DNA of 64,000 nucleotides from Sulfuriferula plumbiphila. GTDB taxonomy: Bacteria; Pseudomonadota; Gammaproteobacteria; Burkholderiales; Sulfuriferulaceae. The stretch spans positions 2,668,585-2,732,584 of the forward strand of contig NZ_AP021884.1 in NCBI RefSeq assembly GCF_009938015.1, in the 5' to 3' direction. The position numbers were made by a program, and so were the translations under genes. The notes beneath the pieces were generated by a model. That model saw nothing but the letters and a program-made list of their open reading frames with translations, searched no databases and was not told the DNA's origin. Below are positions 27,853-37,143 of this stretch, one piece after another. Each line of letters opens with the position of its first letter. Positions within the stretch are counted from its first letter, which is position 1.

Positions 27853-28659
27853 TTATTCAATCATATGACCGATACGTTTGAGATGATCGAAATTCCACCA
27901 GACCATGAAGGCGCGCCCGACAATGTTGCGATCCGGTACAAAGCCCCAGTAGCGGCTGTCAGTGCTGTCGTCGCGGTTATCGCCCATCATGAAGTAATAA
28001 CCCTGCGGCACCTTGCAGGTGAAACCTTCGTCATTGTAATCACAATTTTCGCGGTACGGAAACTGGCTGTCCACCTGGCTCAAATCGATGCTGGGCCTGC
28101 CCGGCTGGGTAATGATGGTGTGCAGATGCTGGCCGAGCTGTTCCTTATACTGCTCGGTGGTGACATAGTTCAGTCCCCTGCCTACATAGTTATAAGTACC
28201 GTCTTTTTGCGTCGCCAGAGGTTTGCCGTTGATGGTGAGCCGCTTGTTGCGGTAGGTCACGGTATCGCCGGGCACGCCGACCACGCGCTTGATGTAGTCA
28301 AGCGATGGATCCTTGGGGTAACGGAACACCATCACATCGCCTTTTTCTGGCGCCCGCACATCGATGATTTTCTTGTTGATGATGGGCAGGCGGATACCGT
28401 AGGTATATTTGTTCACCAGGATGAAATCCCCTACCAGCAAGGTAGGCAGCATCGAACCGGACGGTATTTTGAACGGCTCCACCAGGAACGAGCGCAGCAT
28501 GAATACTGCCAGAATTACCGGGAAGAAGCTCTTGGCGTACTCGGTCAATACCGGCAGCTTGGCGTCTTTTGGCCGCTTCGATTTGAAAAACAAACTGTCC
28601 AGAAGCCAGATCACCCCGGTGATGACCAGCGCGACAAACATGATGAGTGCGAAGTCCAT
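27853..28659 (-). CDS. lepB: Signal peptidase I
   Basis: The 268-residue leader peptidase cuts signal peptides on the outer face of the inner membrane. Two N-terminal membrane segments (residues 1-20 and about 45-62) precede the catalytic Ser box VEPFKIPSGSMLPTL and the Lys box DVMVFRYPKDPSLDYIKRVVG. Box E is GYYFMMGDNRDDSTDSRYWG. It is 31 bp downstream of lepA in the usual lepA-lepB order. Confidence 0.96.
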   Translation of the reverse strand: MDFALIMFVALVITGVIWLLDSLFFKSKRPKDAKLPVLTEYAKSFFPVILAVFMLRSFLVEPFKIPSGSMLPTLLVGDFILVNKYTYGIRLPIINKKIIDVRAPEKGDVMVFRYPKDPSLDYIKRVVGVPGDTVTYRNKRLTINGKPLATQKDGTYNYVGRGLNYVTTEQYKEQLGQHLHTIITQPGRPSIDLSQVDSQFPYRENCDYNDEGFTCKVPQGYYFMMGDNRDDSTDSRYWGFVPDRNIVGRAFMVWWNFDHLKRIGHMIE

Positions 28660-28690
28660 ACTGCTCCCTTATAGCTTGATTAATGACTGA

Positions 28691-30484
28691 CTATTTATCC
28701 CCGACCTGCAGAATCGCCAAAAAAGCTTCCTGCGGAATTTCCACGTTACCCACCTGTTTCATGCGTTTCTTGCCCGCCTTCTGTTTTTCCAGCAACTTGC
28801 GCTTGCGGCTGATATCCCCCCCGTAACACTTGGCCAGCACGTTCTTGCGCAGCGCCTTGACGTTTTCGCGCGCGATGATGTGCGCGCCGATGGCAGCCTG
28901 CACCGCCACGTCAAACATCTGGCGCGGAATCAGTTCGCGCATCTTGGCAGCCAGCTCGCGACCTTTGTACTGACTGGTGGCACGGTGCACGATCAGCGAC
29001 AGTGCATCAACTTTCTCGCTGTTCACCAGGATGTCGAGCTTGACCAGATCGGCGGCGCGGAATTCCTTGAAATCGTAATCCAGCGAAGCATAACCGCGCG
29101 TGGCCGACTTGAGCCGGTCGAAAAAGTCCATCACCACTTCGTTCATCGGCATGTCGTAGTTGAGCATCACCTGCCGGCCCATGTATTGCATGTTGGTCTG
29201 CGCGCCGCGTTTCTGCGTACACAACGTCATCACGTTGCCCAGGTATTCCTCCGGCACCAGGATGGTGGCGGTAATGATCGGCTCGCGGATTTCCTCGATA
29301 CTGGACAAATCCGGCAGCTTGGACGGATTCTCGATCTCGATCACGCTGCCGTCTTTCAATACCACCTGATAGATTACCGTGGGTGCGGTGGTGATCAGGT
29401 CCATGTCGTACTCGCGCTCCAGGCGCTCCTGCACGATTTCCATGTGCAGCAGGCCGAGAAAACCGCAGCGGAAACCGAAGCCCAGCGCCTGCGACACTTC
29501 CGGCTCGTATTGCAGCGAGGCGTCGTTGAGCTTGAGCTTTTCCAGCGCGTCGCGCAGCGCGTCGTAATCGTGCGATTCCACCGGGTACAGTCCGGCGAAC
29601 ACCTGCGGCTTGATCTCCTTGAAGCCAGGCAATGGCCCGGCAGCGGGATGGGCATCCAGCGTCACCGTATCGCCCACCTTGGCGGCCTTCAGTTCCTTGA
29701 TGCCGGCGATGATGAAACCCACTTCCCCGGCGGATAGCCGGGTACGCTGCCGCGCCTTGGGGGTAAATACGCCCACCTGTTCGGTGAGGTGCACCGAGCC
29801 GGTCGCCATCAGGCGGATTTTTTCCTTGGGGTGCAACACGCCGTCCACCACCCGCACCAGCATCACCACGCCGACGTAGTTGTCGAACCAGGAATCAATG
29901 ATGAGGGCTTTCAAAGGTGCATCCGGGTCACCTTGCGGCGGCGGGATTTTGGCAATCACCGCTTCGAGGATGTCTTCCACCCCCAGCCCGGTCTTGGCGG
30001 AGGCGCGCACCGCGTCGTGGGCGTCGATACCGATAATGTCCTCGATTTCCTGGATCACCCGCTCCGGCTCGGCGGCAGGCAGGTCGATCTTGTTCAGCAC
30101 CGGCACCACTTCCACGCCCAGTTCGGTGGCGGTATAGCAGTTGGCCACGGTCTGCGCTTCCACGCCCTGGGAGGCGTCCACCACCAGCAGCGCGCCCTCG
30201 CAGGCGGACAGCGAACGGCTCACCTCGTAGGAAAAATCGACGTGGCCGGGCGTGTCGATCAGATGCAACTGGTATACCTGGCCGTCGCGCGCCTTATACT
30301 CCAGCGCGGCGGTCTGCGCCTTGATGGTGATGCCGCGCTCGCGCTCCAGATCCATGGAGTCGAGTACCTGGGCTTCCATCTCGCGCTCGGACAAACCGCC
30401 GCAGAGCTGGATGATGCGGTCAGCCAGGGTGGATTTGCCGTGATCGATGTGGGCGATGATGGAAAAATTGCGGATGTTTTTCAT
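28691..30484 (-). CDS. lepA: Elongation factor 4 (LepA)
   Basis: This 597-residue translational GTPase contains [15 protein letters not shown] (G1), [12 protein letters not shown] (G3), [10 protein letters not shown] (G4), EF-G-like domains and the LepA-specific C-terminal domain ending [18 protein letters not shown]. The start is ATG 30484 (MKNIRNF). A GTG five codons upstream is possible. No Shine-Dalgarno is visible. Instead a hairpin with a U-run ends only 4 bases before the ATG, so initiation or transcription into lepA may be controlled there. Confidence 0.95.
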   Translation of the reverse strand: MKNIRNFSIIAHIDHGKSTLADRIIQLCGGLSEREMEAQVLDSMDLERERGITIKAQTAALEYKARDGQVYQLHLIDTPGHVDFSYEVSRSLSACEGALLVVDASQGVEAQTVANCYTATELGVEVVPVLNKIDLPAAEPERVIQEIEDIIGIDAHDAVRASAKTGLGVEDILEAVIAKIPPPQGDPDAPLKALIIDSWFDNYVGVVMLVRVVDGVLHPKEKIRLMATGSVHLTEQVGVFTPKARQRTRLSAGEVGFIIAGIKELKAAKVGDTVTLDAHPAAGPLPGFKEIKPQVFAGLYPVESHDYDALRDALEKLKLNDASLQYEPEVSQALGFGFRCGFLGLLHMEIVQERLEREYDMDLITTAPTVIYQVVLKDGSVIEIENPSKLPDLSSIEEIREPIITATILVPEEYLGNVMTLCTQKRGAQTNMQYMGRQVMLNYDMPMNEVVMDFFDRLKSATRGYASLDYDFKEFRAADLVKLDILVNSEKVDALSLIVHRATSQYKGRELAAKMRELIPRQMFDVAVQAAIGAHIIARENVKALRKNVLAKCYGGDISRKRKLLEKQKAGKKRMKQVGNVEIPQEAFLAILQVGDK

Positions 30485-30488
30485 CAAT

Positions 30489-30512
30489 AAAAAAGGCACA
30501 CACTGTGTGCCT
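30489..30512 (-). terminator. Terminator-like hairpin touching the lepA start
   Basis: On the minus strand AGGCACAC-AGT-GTGTGCCT is followed by TTTTT and then ATTGATG. It would end transcription from rpoE-degP-grx right before lepA, or act as an attenuator. The lepA ATG lies 4 bases after the T-run. Confidence 0.75.
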
Positions 30513-30577
30513 GAAGGGGGTTAAGGCAGGATGGACGACCAATCGCCAACTCGCAGAATGCTCAATAGCCGCGAATT

Positions 30578-30829
30578 TTAACGGATTTTGCCTAAACAAT
30601 CAGCAAGCGCAGCTTCATCCAGAAAATAATGGCAGATTTCCGCACCGTCCGGCGCAACAAGCACCGGTATCAGCGCGCCGTAGCGCGCCTCCAGTAGCGG
30701 ATCCAGGTCAATATCCACTTCGCGCACGCTAAAGCCCAGACGCGCCTGATGGGGCACCAGCGCTGCAAGCAGATCGTGGCACAGGTGGCAGTAATGACGC
30801 AGATAGACTGTCAGTACGGTCTGGCTCAT
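30578..30829 (-). CDS. Glutaredoxin family protein
   Basis: This 83-residue thioredoxin-fold protein has a CHLC redox site (YLRHYCHLCHDLL) near residue 14, the conserved cis-Pro in ALIPVLVAPDG, and short length typical of the DUF836/glutaredoxin-like group that sits between mucD/degP and lepA in betaproteobacteria. It overlaps degP by 4 bp. The partner is unknown. Confidence 0.87.
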   Translation of the reverse strand: MSQTVLTVYLRHYCHLCHDLLAALVPHQARLGFSVREVDIDLDPLLEARYGALIPVLVAPDGAEICHYFLDEAALADCLGKIR

Positions 30830-32241
30830 GGCATGCGCAGCGGAATATATACCGTGTCCTCACCGCGCTTGACCAGCAGCGCCACACGCTTGCTGGCGGC
30901 GGCCCCGGCCAGCAACTGGTTGAATTGGGCAACGCTTTTCACCGGTATGTTGCTCACTGCCAGAATCAGATCCCCGGGCTGGATACCGGCACGCGCTGCG
31001 GCACCCTGCGCTTCTTCCACCTTTACGCCGTGGCTTACTCCCAGCGCGTGGCGCTGGGCCTCGTCGATATCGGCAAGCACCAAACCGACCTTGTTGGGCA
31101 TGCGGGATGTTTTTGCCGGCTTGCCTGAGGCTGCCGTTTTTGCATCCGGAAGCGCGCCCACGGTGACGCTGATGTTTTTGAGCGCACGATTGCGCCACAC
31201 TTCCAGCATGGCCCTGCTGCCTGGCTTGGTGGCTGCGACCAGACGCGGCAAATCGAACGAGCGATCGATGGTTTTGCCATCAAACTTGAGGATCACATCG
31301 CCCACCTGTACCCCGGCCTTCTCTGCCGGACTGCCTTTTTCAACCCCCGATACCAGCGCCCCGGCGGGCTTGGGCAAGCCAAACGCATCGGCATTGCCGG
31401 CATTGACCTCCTGAATCACCACTCCCAGCCGCCCGCGACTGACTTTACCCTGGGTTTTGAGCTGGTCGGCGACCTGCATTGCCACATCAATGGGAATGGC
31501 AAATGACAAGCCCATGTAGCCGCCCGAACGCGACAGAATCTGCGAGTTGATCCCCACCACTTCGCCTTTCATGTTGAACAGCGGTCCACCGGAGTTACCC
31601 GGGTTCACCGCCGCATCGGTCTGGATGAAGGGCACGTAGTTGTCGCTGGGCAGTGCACGGCCCTTGGCACTGACGATACCTGCCGTGACCGAATTTTCGA
31701 ACCCGAAGGGCGAGCCGATTGCGATCACCCATTCCCCCACCTTGAGCTGATCCGGGTTGCCGATCGTCACGCGCGGCAGATTGCTGGCGTTGATCTTGAT
31801 GAGCGCGACATCGCTGCTATCATCCGCGCCGATTACCTTGGCACGGAACTCGCGCCGATCGGTGAGCTTGACCGTCACTTCGTCCGCACCGTCCACCACG
31901 TGGGCATTGGTCAGAATATAGCCGTCAGGGCTGATGATAAAGCCCGAGCCACTGCTGCGTACCGGCACTTCACTCGGAGCCTGGCGCTGTTGTGGCATGC
32001 CCCCATCAGGCATACCAGGCACCGGCGCCATGAAGCGGCGGAAGAATTCGAGCATGTCGTCTTCGGACATCGCCTGCCCTTGCCCGCCTGCACTACCCGA
32101 CTTGACCAGCTGGGTGCTGGTGATGTTCACCACGGTGGGGCCGTACTTCTGCACCAGCTCAGTAAAATCGGGCAGCTCGCGCGCCCAGGCAAAGCTCGCC
32201 AGCATTAACCACAACGCCCATACCCACATCACTTTTTTCAT
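30826..32241 (-). CDS. degP: DegP/MucD periplasmic serine protease (Do family)
   Basis: This 471-residue HtrA protease and chaperone for misfolded envelope proteins has a signal peptide of about 20 residues (MKKVMWVWALWLMLASFAWA). The catalytic triad is His in TNAHVVDGADE, Asp in DDSSDVALIKI and Ser in NPGNSGGPLF. Two PDZ domains follow (about 265-355 and 375-465, VSGVEKGSPAEKAGVQVGDVI and AAARAGIQPGDLILAV). It lies at the end of the rpoE-rseABC group and is probably sigma-E controlled. It overlaps rseC and grx by 4 bp each. Confidence 0.94.
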   Translation of the reverse strand: MKKVMWVWALWLMLASFAWARELPDFTELVQKYGPTVVNITSTQLVKSGSAGGQGQAMSEDDMLEFFRRFMAPVPGMPDGGMPQQRQAPSEVPVRSSGSGFIISPDGYILTNAHVVDGADEVTVKLTDRREFRAKVIGADDSSDVALIKINASNLPRVTIGNPDQLKVGEWVIAIGSPFGFENSVTAGIVSAKGRALPSDNYVPFIQTDAAVNPGNSGGPLFNMKGEVVGINSQILSRSGGYMGLSFAIPIDVAMQVADQLKTQGKVSRGRLGVVIQEVNAGNADAFGLPKPAGALVSGVEKGSPAEKAGVQVGDVILKFDGKTIDRSFDLPRLVAATKPGSRAMLEVWRNRALKNISVTVGALPDAKTAASGKPAKTSRMPNKVGLVLADIDEAQRHALGVSHGVKVEEAQGAAARAGIQPGDLILAVSNIPVKSVAQFNQLLAGAAASKRVALLVKRGEDTVYIPLRMP

Positions 32242-32714
32242 GATCCAAGTTCCTTCAGAACGAACAGATTTTCACTCACCGCACGCAAGATCACCGGCTG
32301 AAAACGCGCATCGCGCGCGGCCCTGCGGCTGAACCACAGCAGCCACAACGTGCCCAGCGCAAAGCCTGTTGCTGCACCGGCTATCGACCAGCCATCGCGA
32401 CCTGCCAGCGGCGCAAAATGGCCAGCCAGCATGGCACCCATAAAAATCAGGAGCAGCGGCAGCAAGTACACTGCGCCGGATCCGCGCAACACCGCACCGT
32501 CTGCCACACCGACCACCACTGCCTCACCCACACGGCTGCCGCGTGGATCGAGTACCCGGTAACGCTTGCTGCGCAGGGTAAATACCTGGCCAATACGGTC
32601 CGCACCACAACCGCCACCGTTGCCACCGCAGGCAGAACAGCCTGATGGTTCCATCGGCTCCACCAATGCCGCACCCGGTTCCACTTCCAGTACCCTGGCC
32701 TGGGTTTCTATCAT
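32238..32714 (-). CDS. rseC: SoxR-reducing / RseC-MucC family protein
   Basis: This 158-residue inner membrane protein has an N-terminal cysteine cluster (SGCSACGGNGGGCGA, residues 24-38), a small beta domain, and two adjacent membrane spans (about 82-98 and 108-127), the RseC/MucC arrangement. In E. coli RseC modulates sigma-E and helps keep SoxR reduced. It overlaps both rseB (start) and degP (end) by 4 bp, so the four genes form one translation-coupled unit. Confidence 0.9.
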   Translation of the reverse strand: MIETQARVLEVEPGAALVEPMEPSGCSACGGNGGGCGADRIGQVFTLRSKRYRVLDPRGSRVGEAVVVGVADGAVLRGSGAVYLLPLLLIFMGAMLAGHFAPLAGRDGWSIAGAATGFALGTLWLLWFSRRAARDARFQPVILRAVSENLFVLKELGS

Positions 32715-33673
32715 TTGCGCTCGTTTTCCCGGGTGAGGCTATCTGCCATCTGGATTACGGTATCGGATGGCACTTCACCCAGCGCAGTGACCTGGTACGC
32801 ACCCACCGGGCGCGCATACACATTCAGCAAACTCTGGCTGGACAGTCCGCGCATCGGATTGACCAGATTGGCGTAGGGTTCGATAAACAGCGACACCGTG
32901 GCTAAACCATCCGAATAGACCAACTGTATCACCGGGGTTTTTTTGCCCGGCAGCATGCGCCGCGCTTCCATTACCTTGGCAAATCCGGCAGGCAATTGTT
33001 TGACGCGCCAGTCAATCAATCCGTAGGTATCCTCACTCGCCACATGCACGGTTCTTTTGTCGGCAAAACCAGACTTGAATGCGTCGCGCTGTGGCGCGGT
33101 ACCGATGCTCACCTGGGTAAACACGAACTGTCCGGAGGGCTTGCTGTTGGCGTCAAGCGGCTGCGCCTTCAACAACAGCCCGGTGGCGGCATCCGCCCAC
33201 AACATATAGCCATAACGGTATTCATCCTTGGGGACCAGCATGACGCCAACGCAGTCGTGCCCGGCGATATTGGCATGCCCCAGCGGCCTCAAGGTATAAT
33301 GCTCAGTGATCGCCGCAGCGGGCACCGGCAGCAGCGCCGGAAAAAACTTGTGACGCTCGCGTTTTTCCACCTTGACGCGGTCACCCTCCGGTATGTAGCA
33401 GAACACCTCGTCATTGACACTCACGAATGCGTGCGGCGGCCCGGACAATACGTCAATCTTGGTCATTTCACCGCTGCTGTCGACGCGATGCGCCACCTTG
33501 GAAACTTCGACCGTGGAACCGTGCTGGTACACGAAGGTTCCAGTGTAATTGAGCCGCTCGGCAGCGGCTGCCACCTGATTCAACCACGCAACAAGATCGT
33601 CCGGATAGGGACTCCCTGCAGCATTGGCCAACGGCATCGCCGCCAGCCACAGCCACACCAGCCACCATCTCAT
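32711..33673 (-). CDS. rseB: Sigma-E factor regulatory protein RseB (MucB)
   Basis: This 320-residue periplasmic protein has a signal peptide (MRWWLVWLWLAAMPLANA). The LolA-like large domain holds LNYTGTFVYQHGSTVEVSKVAHRVD and GPPHAFVSVNDEVFCYIPEG. A C-terminal domain follows, with VIQLVYSDGLATVSLFIEP. RseB shields RseA from DegS cleavage and senses LPS or lipoprotein stress. It overlaps rseA by 4 bp. Confidence 0.93.
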   Translation of the reverse strand: MRWWLVWLWLAAMPLANAAGSPYPDDLVAWLNQVAAAAERLNYTGTFVYQHGSTVEVSKVAHRVDSSGEMTKIDVLSGPPHAFVSVNDEVFCYIPEGDRVKVEKRERHKFFPALLPVPAAAITEHYTLRPLGHANIAGHDCVGVMLVPKDEYRYGYMLWADAATGLLLKAQPLDANSKPSGQFVFTQVSIGTAPQRDAFKSGFADKRTVHVASEDTYGLIDWRVKQLPAGFAKVMEARRMLPGKKTPVIQLVYSDGLATVSLFIEPYANLVNPMRGLSSQSLLNVYARPVGAYQVTALGEVPSDTVIQMADSLTRENERK

Positions 33674-34194
33674 CGCGCAGGATCCGCCGGGACTTCAAAC
33701 GAAGCGCTGGCGAGCATTGCACCTGGGGAGAAATCACGGTGCGCCGCCACATAGTCATTCATGTCATCACGCGCATGGGATGAAGGCTGACCGGGACTGG
33801 CCGCCGCCAGTTGATTGCCGGCCAAAGACGTGGCGTCATTTTGCATAAGATTGACTGCCCCCCATGCCACCAGCATCACCGCTGCCAACGAGGCGGCCGC
33901 CGGCATTCCAAAGCGCGCCATCAGGGAGCGCCGCGGTGCCAGGATAGTGGGTTCATCAGCCAGCAATAGGCTGATGCGGGTTGCCAGACCGGATTTTAGC
34001 GGGGGGATGTCGCGCAGGCAGTCGCCTATGATGTGGTAGCTCTGCCAGCGTGCGCGCCAGTCTGCGCCATGACTCAGTGTTTCCAGAATGCGCACGGTTT
34101 CCTGATGATCCAGCTCGCCGTCGGCAAGCGCGGACAGCGTAGTGTCTTCAGTAGCGCGTTCGGTTCCACGCGCAGGCACTGCAGAATTTTGCAT
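33670..34194 (-). CDS. rseA: Anti-sigma-E factor RseA
   Basis: This 174-residue protein has an N-terminal cytoplasmic anti-sigma domain (LSALADGELDHQETVRILETL, HIIGDCLRDIP), a membrane span at about 101-119 (AAASLAAVMLVAWGAVNLM) and a periplasmic tail. It holds RpoE inactive until proteolysed. The ATG at 34194 (MQNSAVP) is chosen because AAGGAG lies 7 bases upstream. The in-frame ATG at 34212 overlaps rpoE and lacks a site. Confidence 0.9.
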   Translation of the reverse strand: MQNSAVPARGTERATEDTTLSALADGELDHQETVRILETLSHGADWRARWQSYHIIGDCLRDIPPLKSGLATRISLLLADEPTILAPRRSLMARFGMPAAASLAAVMLVAWGAVNLMQNDATSLAGNQLAAASPGQPSSHARDDMNDYVAAHRDFSPGAMLASASFEVPADPAR

Positions 34195-34205
34195 GTCGGT
34201 GCTCC

Positions 34206-34805
34206 TTACCATCTTGTATCTTTGCTCGTGCCCAAAATCGGGCGTAGGCGCGCTGCGATTGCCTCACGCGCGCGGAAAATTCTGGATCGTACCGTACCAA
34301 TCGGGCAACCCATGATCTCGGCGATCTCTTCGTAGCTCATCCCTTCCATCTCGCGCAGCGAAATTGCTGTACGCAAATCCTCCGGCAAATCCGCCATCGC
34401 TGCATTCACCACTTGGGCAACCTCTTTGGAGAGAAGTTCGTTCTCTGGCGTATTGAGATCACGCAAGCCGTCGGCATCTTCAAACCCCTCTGCTTCTTCG
34501 GCATCGAACTCGGTGGTGGTGGGCGCACGGCGCCCGCGCGACACCAGATAGTTTTTCGCCGTGTTGATGCCAATCCGGTATAGCCATGTATAAAACGCAG
34601 ACTCACCGCGAAACGACGGCAGGGCGCGATAGGCCTTGATGAACGCCTCTTGCGAGATGTCCTCCACTTCCGCCGCATCGCGCACAAAGCGCGACAGCAG
34701 CCGCGCCAGACGCCGCTCGTATTTAATCACCAGCAAATCGAAAGCGCGCTTGTCACCGCGCTGCACCCGCTCCACCAGCAGCTGATCGACGTCGCGATCA
34801 CTCAT
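34206..34805 (-). CDS. rpoE: RNA polymerase sigma factor RpoE (AlgU-like)
   Basis: This 199-residue ECF sigma factor has region 2 (AFDLLVIKYERRLARLLSRFV, EDISQEAFIKAYRALPSFRGESAFYTWLYRI) and region 4 (LPEDLRTAISLREMEGMSYEEIAEIMGCPIGTVRSRIFRAREA). It controls the envelope stress genes that follow. It is divergent from nadB, as in E. coli. A TATACT box occurs at 34848-34843 on the minus strand, but I find no clear sigma-E-type (GGAACTT/TCTGA) autoregulatory promoter. Confidence 0.95.
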   Translation of the reverse strand: MSDRDVDQLLVERVQRGDKRAFDLLVIKYERRLARLLSRFVRDAAEVEDISQEAFIKAYRALPSFRGESAFYTWLYRIGINTAKNYLVSRGRRAPTTTEFDAEEAEGFEDADGLRDLNTPENELLSKEVAQVVNAAMADLPEDLRTAISLREMEGMSYEEIAEIMGCPIGTVRSRIFRAREAIAARLRPILGTSKDTRW

Positions 34806-34999
34806 CGTGAGTCTTCATCCCTGATTCCTGTTGTATGGCCGTAGTATACCTGCGGCTTAGGCAATGCTGCACCGGCACGCCTCATGCGCGGTACAGACAG
34901 CAGGATGCGCAGCGAAGTTCCGTCGCGACGCCCGCTAATGGGTATTCAGCCGCATAGCGCTCTGCTATTCTTGCCACACCCCAATTCCCGCAGGTCATC

Positions 35000-36616
35000 A
35001 TGGAGCGCACCGACGTACTGATCATCGGCAGTGGTCTGGCCGCACTGACTACCGCACTGCATCTGGCGCAGCAGCGCCGCGTTACCCTGCTGACCAAAAA
35101 AACCCTGCACGATTCCGCCAGCGTCTGGGCGCAGGGCGGCATCGCTGCAGTGCTCGCCGACAATGACTCGATCGGGGCGCATGTCCGCGACACGCTGGTG
35201 GCGGGAGCGGGACTGTGCAACGAACACACCGTGCGCTTCGTGGTGGAGAACGGCCATGCAGCGGTGCAGTGGCTGGTGGAAATGGGTGTGCCGTTTACCG
35301 CCGATGCGGCCAGCTCGACCGGGTTTCACCTCACCCGCGAAGGCGGCCACAGTACGCGCCGTATCATCCATGCCGCCGATGCCACCGGTCGGGCGGTACA
35401 AAAAACCCTGTGCGCACAAATCCGCGATAACCCCAATATCACCCTGCTCGAACACCACATCGCCATTGATTTGATCACCGGCGACAAACTCGGGCATGAC
35501 GACCACACCTGCTATGGAGTGTACGCACTGGACAAGGTCAGCGGTCTGGTCAGGACCTTCGCCGCCGGCCATACCGTGCTGGCGACCGGCGGCGCGGGCA
35601 AGGTTTACCTGTACACCACCAATCCCGATGTCGCCACCGGCGACGGCATTGCCATGGGCTGGCGCGCGGGGTGCCGGGTGGCGAATATGGAGTTCATCCA
35701 GTTCCACCCCACCTGCCTGTATCACCCGCATGCCAAATCCTTCCTGATTACCGAGGCGGTACGCGGCGAGGGTGGGCAACTCAAGCTGCCGGACGGCACG
35801 CGCTTCATGTCCGCGCATGACCCGCGTGCCGAGCTGGCGCCGCGCGACATCGTGGCACGGGCGATCGACTTCGAAATGAAGAAACGCGGCCTCGACAGCG
35901 TCTATCTGGATATTTCGCACAAACCGGCAGAATTCATCCTCGACCACTTCCCGACCATTTACGAGCGCTGTCGCGCACTGGGCATCGACATCACGCGCGA
36001 GCCGATCCCGGTGGTGCCCGCTGCGCACTACACTTGCGGCGGGATAGTCACCGATCTGGCGGCGCGCACCGATCTCACCGGGCTTTATGCGGTGGGCGAG
36101 GTCGCCTGCACCGGACTGCATGGCGCCAATCGGCTGGCCAGCAACTCGCTGCTCGAGTGCCTGGTATTTGGCCGTGCCGCCGCTGAGGACATTCTGGCGA
36201 GAGCTGGCGCGCCGCTGTCCAGCATCCCGGAATGGGACGCAAGCCGGGTCACCGACGCCGACGAAGAAATCGTGCTCTCCCACAACTGGGACGAGCTGCG
36301 CCGTTTCATGTGGGATTATGTCGGCATCGTGCGCACCAATAAACGCCTGGCACGCGCTGCCAGCCGAATCCGCCTGCTCAATGAAGAGATCAACGAGTAT
36401 TACCGCAACTTCCGCGTCAGCAATGATCTGATCGAATTACGCAATCTGGTGCTTACTGCCGATCTCATCGTGCGCTCTGCCCAGTTGCGGCGCGAATCGC
36501 GCGGGCTGCACTTCAGCCGCGACTACCCCGACATGCTGCCGGTCACCGGCAATACCGTGCTCAACCCGCGACCGGGACGGGTGTGTCCGGGGGCGTGCGA
36601 TCCGGACGTTTTATAA
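35000..36616 (+). CDS. nadB: L-aspartate oxidase
   Basis: NadB oxidises aspartate to iminoaspartate with FAD, the first step of NAD synthesis. The 538-residue flavoprotein shows the N-terminal dinucleotide fold DVLIIGSGLAALT, SVWAQGGIAAVL, HTREGGHS-type LTREGGHSTRRIIHA, QFHPTCLYHP with EAVRGEGG, AAHYTCGGI and GLHGANRLASNSLLECLVFG, all conserved in this branch of the succinate dehydrogenase/NadB family. The C-terminal helical domain is complete. It is transcribed divergently from rpoE, and the intervening 194 bp must hold both promoters. Confidence 0.95.
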   Translation: MERTDVLIIGSGLAALTTALHLAQQRRVTLLTKKTLHDSASVWAQGGIAAVLADNDSIGAHVRDTLVAGAGLCNEHTVRFVVENGHAAVQWLVEMGVPFTADAASSTGFHLTREGGHSTRRIIHAADATGRAVQKTLCAQIRDNPNITLLEHHIAIDLITGDKLGHDDHTCYGVYALDKVSGLVRTFAAGHTVLATGGAGKVYLYTTNPDVATGDGIAMGWRAGCRVANMEFIQFHPTCLYHPHAKSFLITEAVRGEGGQLKLPDGTRFMSAHDPRAELAPRDIVARAIDFEMKKRGLDSVYLDISHKPAEFILDHFPTIYERCRALGIDITREPIPVVPAAHYTCGGIVTDLAARTDLTGLYAVGEVACTGLHGANRLASNSLLECLVFGRAAAEDILARAGAPLSSIPEWDASRVTDADEEIVLSHNWDELRRFMWDYVGIVRTNKRLARAASRIRLLNEEINEYYRNFRVSNDLIELRNLVLTADLIVRSAQLRRESRGLHFSRDYPDMLPVTGNTVLNPRPGRVCPGACDPDVL

Positions 36617-36670
36617 ATTCGCGTGATGATCGCGCAGCGGTTTGCGAGTCGGGCGGCAAGCTGCACAACA

Positions 36671-37093
36671 CTATGCAACATCCGGGTCAGCACCCCACTT
36701 CAGACTGACGCGCAGGCGGCGGAAATCGTCACCTGCCAGACTGTCCGGCAACAGCGTCAATGCCACCGTGTCGCCATTCTCCAGTCGCAAACGCAATACC
36801 GTCAGCGCGGGGGTCACAAAGGCATCCAGCAAACGTGCTGTCTGCCAGGCGTCATCGCGTCGCAGGCGAAACGTGCCGTCATGGTCCAGCTCCAGCCCGG
36901 TAAAGTGCCTGCGTGATTGCTGCACCACGCTGCAAGCGAGGCTTGCCGCCAGCACCGTGATGCCCGCCACGCGCATCCACCCCGCCGGCAATGCCCACCA
37001 CACAGCCAGCCCCGCCATGCCATGCATGGCAATCAGCACCGCCATCAGGCGGCGCGATGAATGCACGGCAATGCGTAAAGGCGGCAAGTTCAT
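36671..37093 (-). CDS. YgfX-like membrane protein
   Basis: A 140-residue protein beginning MNLPPLRIAVHSSRRLMAVLI, with two membrane spans (about 17-35 and 40-58) followed by a soluble domain with LELDHDGTFRLRRDD and a final LRVSLKWG. This is the YgfX (CptA) architecture. In E. coli YgfX is encoded with the FAD assembly factor SdhE and near ygfZ. Here it lies divergent from ygfZ and after nadB, but SdhE is not adjacent. A longer frame from 37135 is ignored because ATG 37093 matches the usual start. Confidence 0.75.
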   Translation of the reverse strand: MNLPPLRIAVHSSRRLMAVLIAMHGMAGLAVWWALPAGWMRVAGITVLAASLACSVVQQSRRHFTGLELDHDGTFRLRRDDAWQTARLLDAFVTPALTVLRLRLENGDTVALTLLPDSLAGDDFRRLRVSLKWGADPDVA

Positions 37094-37143
37094 GGCGATG
37101 ATTGTAGAATAAGCGTATTCGGATTCCCATTTCATTGCACACC

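Noticed and set aside
34946-36283. 445-codon frame antisense to nadB
   Set aside because: Shadow of nadB codon bias; sequence is Gly/Ala/Arg-rich without motifs.
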